64,000 nt of DNA, from the NCBI RefSeq assembly GCF_900538275.1, contig NZ_LR130778.1:2352001-2416000 (forward strand), in the 5' to 3' direction. The notes beneath the pieces were generated by a model. That model ran no database searches, was not told the DNA's origin, and was given only the letters and a program-made list of their open reading frames with translations. The DNA comes from Petrocella atlantisensis (GTDB taxonomy: Bacteria > Bacillota > Clostridia > Lachnospirales > Vallitaleaceae). Positions 62,322 through 64,000 of the stretch are shown one piece after another. The first letter of the stretch is position 1; every line of letters begins with the position of its first letter. Both the position numbers and the translations under genes were made by a program.

Positions 62322-63281
62322 ATGAAAAAATTCAATAAGGTATTAGCAATGCTTATGATTTTTGTATTAACACTTGGATTTTCTGCGGTATCCTATGCAG
62401 AAGACACTGACCTAACATCACCTGACAGTGAGTTTGAAGAAGAAGTGACAGAAGATGTAGATGAAGATGTAGATGATGAAGATGAAGAAGATCGTAGTAA
62501 TGGAAAAGGCAAGAGTAAAGAAATGAAAAATGCTTGGAAGCTTGAAAAGCAACTTCTTGAACAAGAGAAAGACCAGCTAGAAGAATTAAAAGATAGTCTA
62601 GAAGATCAACTTGATGATTTAGAAGCACAACTTGAAACAGCGGAAGAAGCTGGTGATACAGCACTAATAGAAAGTCTGAGAGCTGAACTTGAAGCATTGA
62701 AAGTTGAAAAAGATACTTACAAAATGGAGATGAAGAATAAGCTTGCGCTTATGAAGCAGATTGCAAGAAGTAAGTATACAGAAGAAGAACTGAGCCAGTT
62801 ACAAGAAGTCTATAAAAGCTTCAATAATCAGAAAAATATGAGATCCATTCCGGTAGAAAATGTATTTTTTAAGAATAGAGATGTCAAGTTTGATACTCCG
62901 CCGGTTATAAAAGAAGGTAGAACCCTTATTCCGGTTAGAGCTATAACTGAAGCTATGGGTGCTACCGTAACATGGAACAGTGAAGAGAAGCTTGTGACAA
63001 TCGTAAAAGATGGCAAGACAATTGTTTTTGACTTATTAAACAACATAACCTATGTCAACGATGTAGAAGCTACTATTGATGTACCAGCAGGTGTAATGAA
63101 TAATAGAACTATGGTGCCTTTAAGATTTATAGCAGAAAACCTAGGACTTACTGTTGCATGGGATGAAGACGCTCAAACGATAGAAGTTGATGAGGACAAC
63201 ACTGAAGATGAAGTAATAGAGGATACAACAGAAGAGGATACAACAGAAGAAGATACTGAAGTAGTCGATAGCGAAATATAG
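62322..63281 (+). CDS. Secreted coiled-coil protein with copper-amine-oxidase-like stalk domain
   Basis: This 319-residue exported protein has a signal peptide (about 1-26, MKKFNKVLAMLMIFVLTLG). A very acidic stretch (27-60) and a long coiled coil (65-165, KLEKQLLEQEKDQLEELKDS) follow. A Cu_amine_oxidN1-type 'stalk' domain comes next (about 180-290), with GRTLIPVRAITEAMGATVTW and NRTMVPLRFIAENLGL. A Glu/Asp/Thr-rich tail (EDTTEEDTTEEDTE) ends it. Such proteins are common in c-di-GMP-regulated clostridial surfaces. The riboswitch suggests a role in adhesion or biofilm. The ATG follows AAGGAGG. Confidence 0.88.
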   Translation: MKKFNKVLAMLMIFVLTLGFSAVSYAEDTDLTSPDSEFEEEVTEDVDEDVDDEDEEDRSNGKGKSKEMKNAWKLEKQLLEQEKDQLEELKDSLEDQLDDLEAQLETAEEAGDTALIESLRAELEALKVEKDTYKMEMKNKLALMKQIARSKYTEEELSQLQEVYKSFNNQKNMRSIPVENVFFKNRDVKFDTPPVIKEGRTLIPVRAITEAMGATVTWNSEEKLVTIVKDGKTIVFDLLNNITYVNDVEATIDVPAGVMNNRTMVPLRFIAENLGLTVAWDEDAQTIEVDEDNTEDEVIEDTTEEDTTEEDTEVVDSEI

Positions 63282-63290
63282 TAGCATAGG

Positions 63291-63327
63291 CAAGAGGAGC
63301 TGAATGAGATCATTCAGCTCCTCTTGA
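63291..63327. terminator. Bidirectional terminator
   Basis: CAAGAGGAGCTGAATGA pairs perfectly with TCATTCAGCTCCTCTTG across GA. It sits between the stalk-domain gene and the convergent EAL gene. Confidence 0.9.
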
Positions 63328-63344
63328 TTTAATACAATAGGCAC

Positions 63345-64000
63345 TTATGTATTTGAAAGACTTAGTTTATGTATATAGGCAAATAAGTCTTCTTTGGACA
63401 AAGGTTTAGAGAAATAAAACCCTTGTATTATATTGCAATCATGTTGTTTTAAGAACTCCAATTGATCTAAGGTTTCAATGCCTTCTGCAACGATTTCGAT
63501 ATTCAAGTTTTTTGCTAGATTAATAATCAGCTTTGCTATGCTACCATCATCTGTTTGGGGATAATCCTTAATAAAGTTGCGGTCAATCTTAATACGTTCA
63601 AAGGGGAAACGTTTTAAGTAGCTAAGGGAGGCATATCCTGTGCCAAAGTCATCAATGGTGATGAGAAAGCCCATGCGCTTTAATTCTTTGATGACATCAA
63701 TCGCTTCATCTTCGTTTGTTATGAGAAGACTTTCGGTGACCTCAAATTCAATGAACGCATTAGGAAAGGTATAGACTTGTTTTAAGCGCATAACCTGTGC
63801 GAATAAAAAATCCCATTTGAGTTGCACGGCAGAAATATTGACAGCAACAACAATGGATGTATTAGATTTGTAGAAATCTTCTGCAAGCTTAAAAGCCTCT
63901 TTAAGAACAAACTCACCAATAGGAATGATGAGCCTGGTCTGCTCAGCGAGAGGTATGAACTGAGCCGGAGAGATCAACTGATCATTGTGCTTCCAACGCA
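63345..64000 (-). CDS. EAL-domain c-di-GMP phosphodiesterase (5' part outside window)
   Basis: The minus-strand frame is open to the window end, so the N-terminal part is missing. The visible 218 residues start inside an EAL domain just after the EAL motif (RWKHNDQLISPAQFIPLAEQ). They include VNISAVQLK, FEVTESLLI, TIDDFGTGYASLSYL, IKIDRNFI, VAEGIET and GFYFSKPL. All residues of the later catalytic motifs seen are present, so an active phosphodiesterase is likely. A GGDEF or sensor domain may precede it. It converges on the c-di-GMP riboswitch gene. Confidence 0.92.
   Translation of the reverse strand, partial: RWKHNDQLISPAQFIPLAEQTRLIIPIGEFVLKEAFKLAEDFYKSNTSIVVAVNISAVQLKWDFLFAQVMRLKQVYTFPNAFIEFEVTESLLITNEDEAIDVIKELKRMGFLITIDDFGTGYASLSYLKRFPFERIKIDRNFIKDYPQTDDGSIAKLIINLAKNLNIEIVAEGIETLDQLEFLKQHDCNIIQGFYFSKPLSKEDLFAYIHKLSLSNT

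Noticed and set aside
62353-62697. 114-codon minus-strand frame rich in Leu and His
   Set aside because: It is the complement of the acidic coiled-coil region of the stalk-domain gene; the composition is an artefact of Glu/Lys codons.

Overview
The window is chromosomal DNA of a low-G+C, Gram-positive, strictly anaerobic type of bacterium, most likely class Clostridia (ranks below class are not safe from sequence alone). The evidence is AGGAGG-type ribosome binding sites, SLH-domain envelope proteins, PerR, an FprA/Ric nitrosative-stress operon, a NiCo riboswitch, a c-di-GMP-I riboswitch and several c-di-GMP proteins. No rRNA, CRISPR array or replication origin was seen.

Layout. 1-1.6 kb: ISLre2-type transposase (5' end outside the window) and a palindromic repeat. 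1.9-8.3 kb: a large membrane GGDEF-EAL protein and isoleucyl-tRNA synthetase. 8.4-13.6 kb: a second palindromic repeat, alpha-glucan phosphorylase behind two cre-like operators, MreB and an HDOD protein. 13.8-27.5 kb: DUF302, DUF815 ATPase, a 1-phosphofructokinase-like kinase, methyltransferase, Zn/Cd-type P-ATPase, LysM-anchored 5'-nucleotidase, radical SAM protein, pseudouridine catabolism (psuK-psuG) and a lipoprotein. 27.5-30.3 kb: flavodiiron protein, Ric and an EFR1-type ferredoxin. 39.7-40.4 kb: five tRNA genes on the minus strand (Tyr, Leu, Phe, Gly-TCC, Gly-GCC). 40.7-57 kb: core genes (LacI regulator, SLH protein, HypE-like/Lrp/aminotransferase operon, PerR, CheX-TrmL-PilZ, a two-component system, MutS2, a DUF692-like enzyme, YhaM, RlmD, cupin). 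57-64 kb: a putative structured leader, two tandem repeat-protein genes, NiCo riboswitch with a CDF exporter, a DODA-type dioxygenase, a double flavodoxin-fold protein, a c-di-GMP riboswitch with a secreted stalk-domain protein, and an EAL protein cut by the window edge.

The most unusual region is 30.45-39.76 kb. The last ~20 nt of tRNA-Gly(GCC), plus flank, recur at 30451 and 32942, which divides the interval into two tandem islands integrated at the tRNA 3' end. They carry tyrosine-integrase relics next to two of the repeats, a decayed HerA-type ATPase, an SLH protein, a 30-residue hydrophobic peptide, and an intact 1822-residue DUF4011-helicase-nuclease-DUF3320 protein that looks like a single-gene defence system. 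Beside it lie two degenerate 70-bp tRNA-Phe-like copies.

Second messenger and metal themes recur. c-di-GMP is made or degraded (1907, 63345), bound by PilZ (47356) and read by a riboswitch (62135). Metals are handled by the P-ATPase with a palindromic operator at its promoter, the NiCo-riboswitch CDF exporter and PerR. A second theme is complex DNA palindromes (1491, 8438, 13602, 45367), some sharing conserved flanks, that look like a dispersed structured repeat family.
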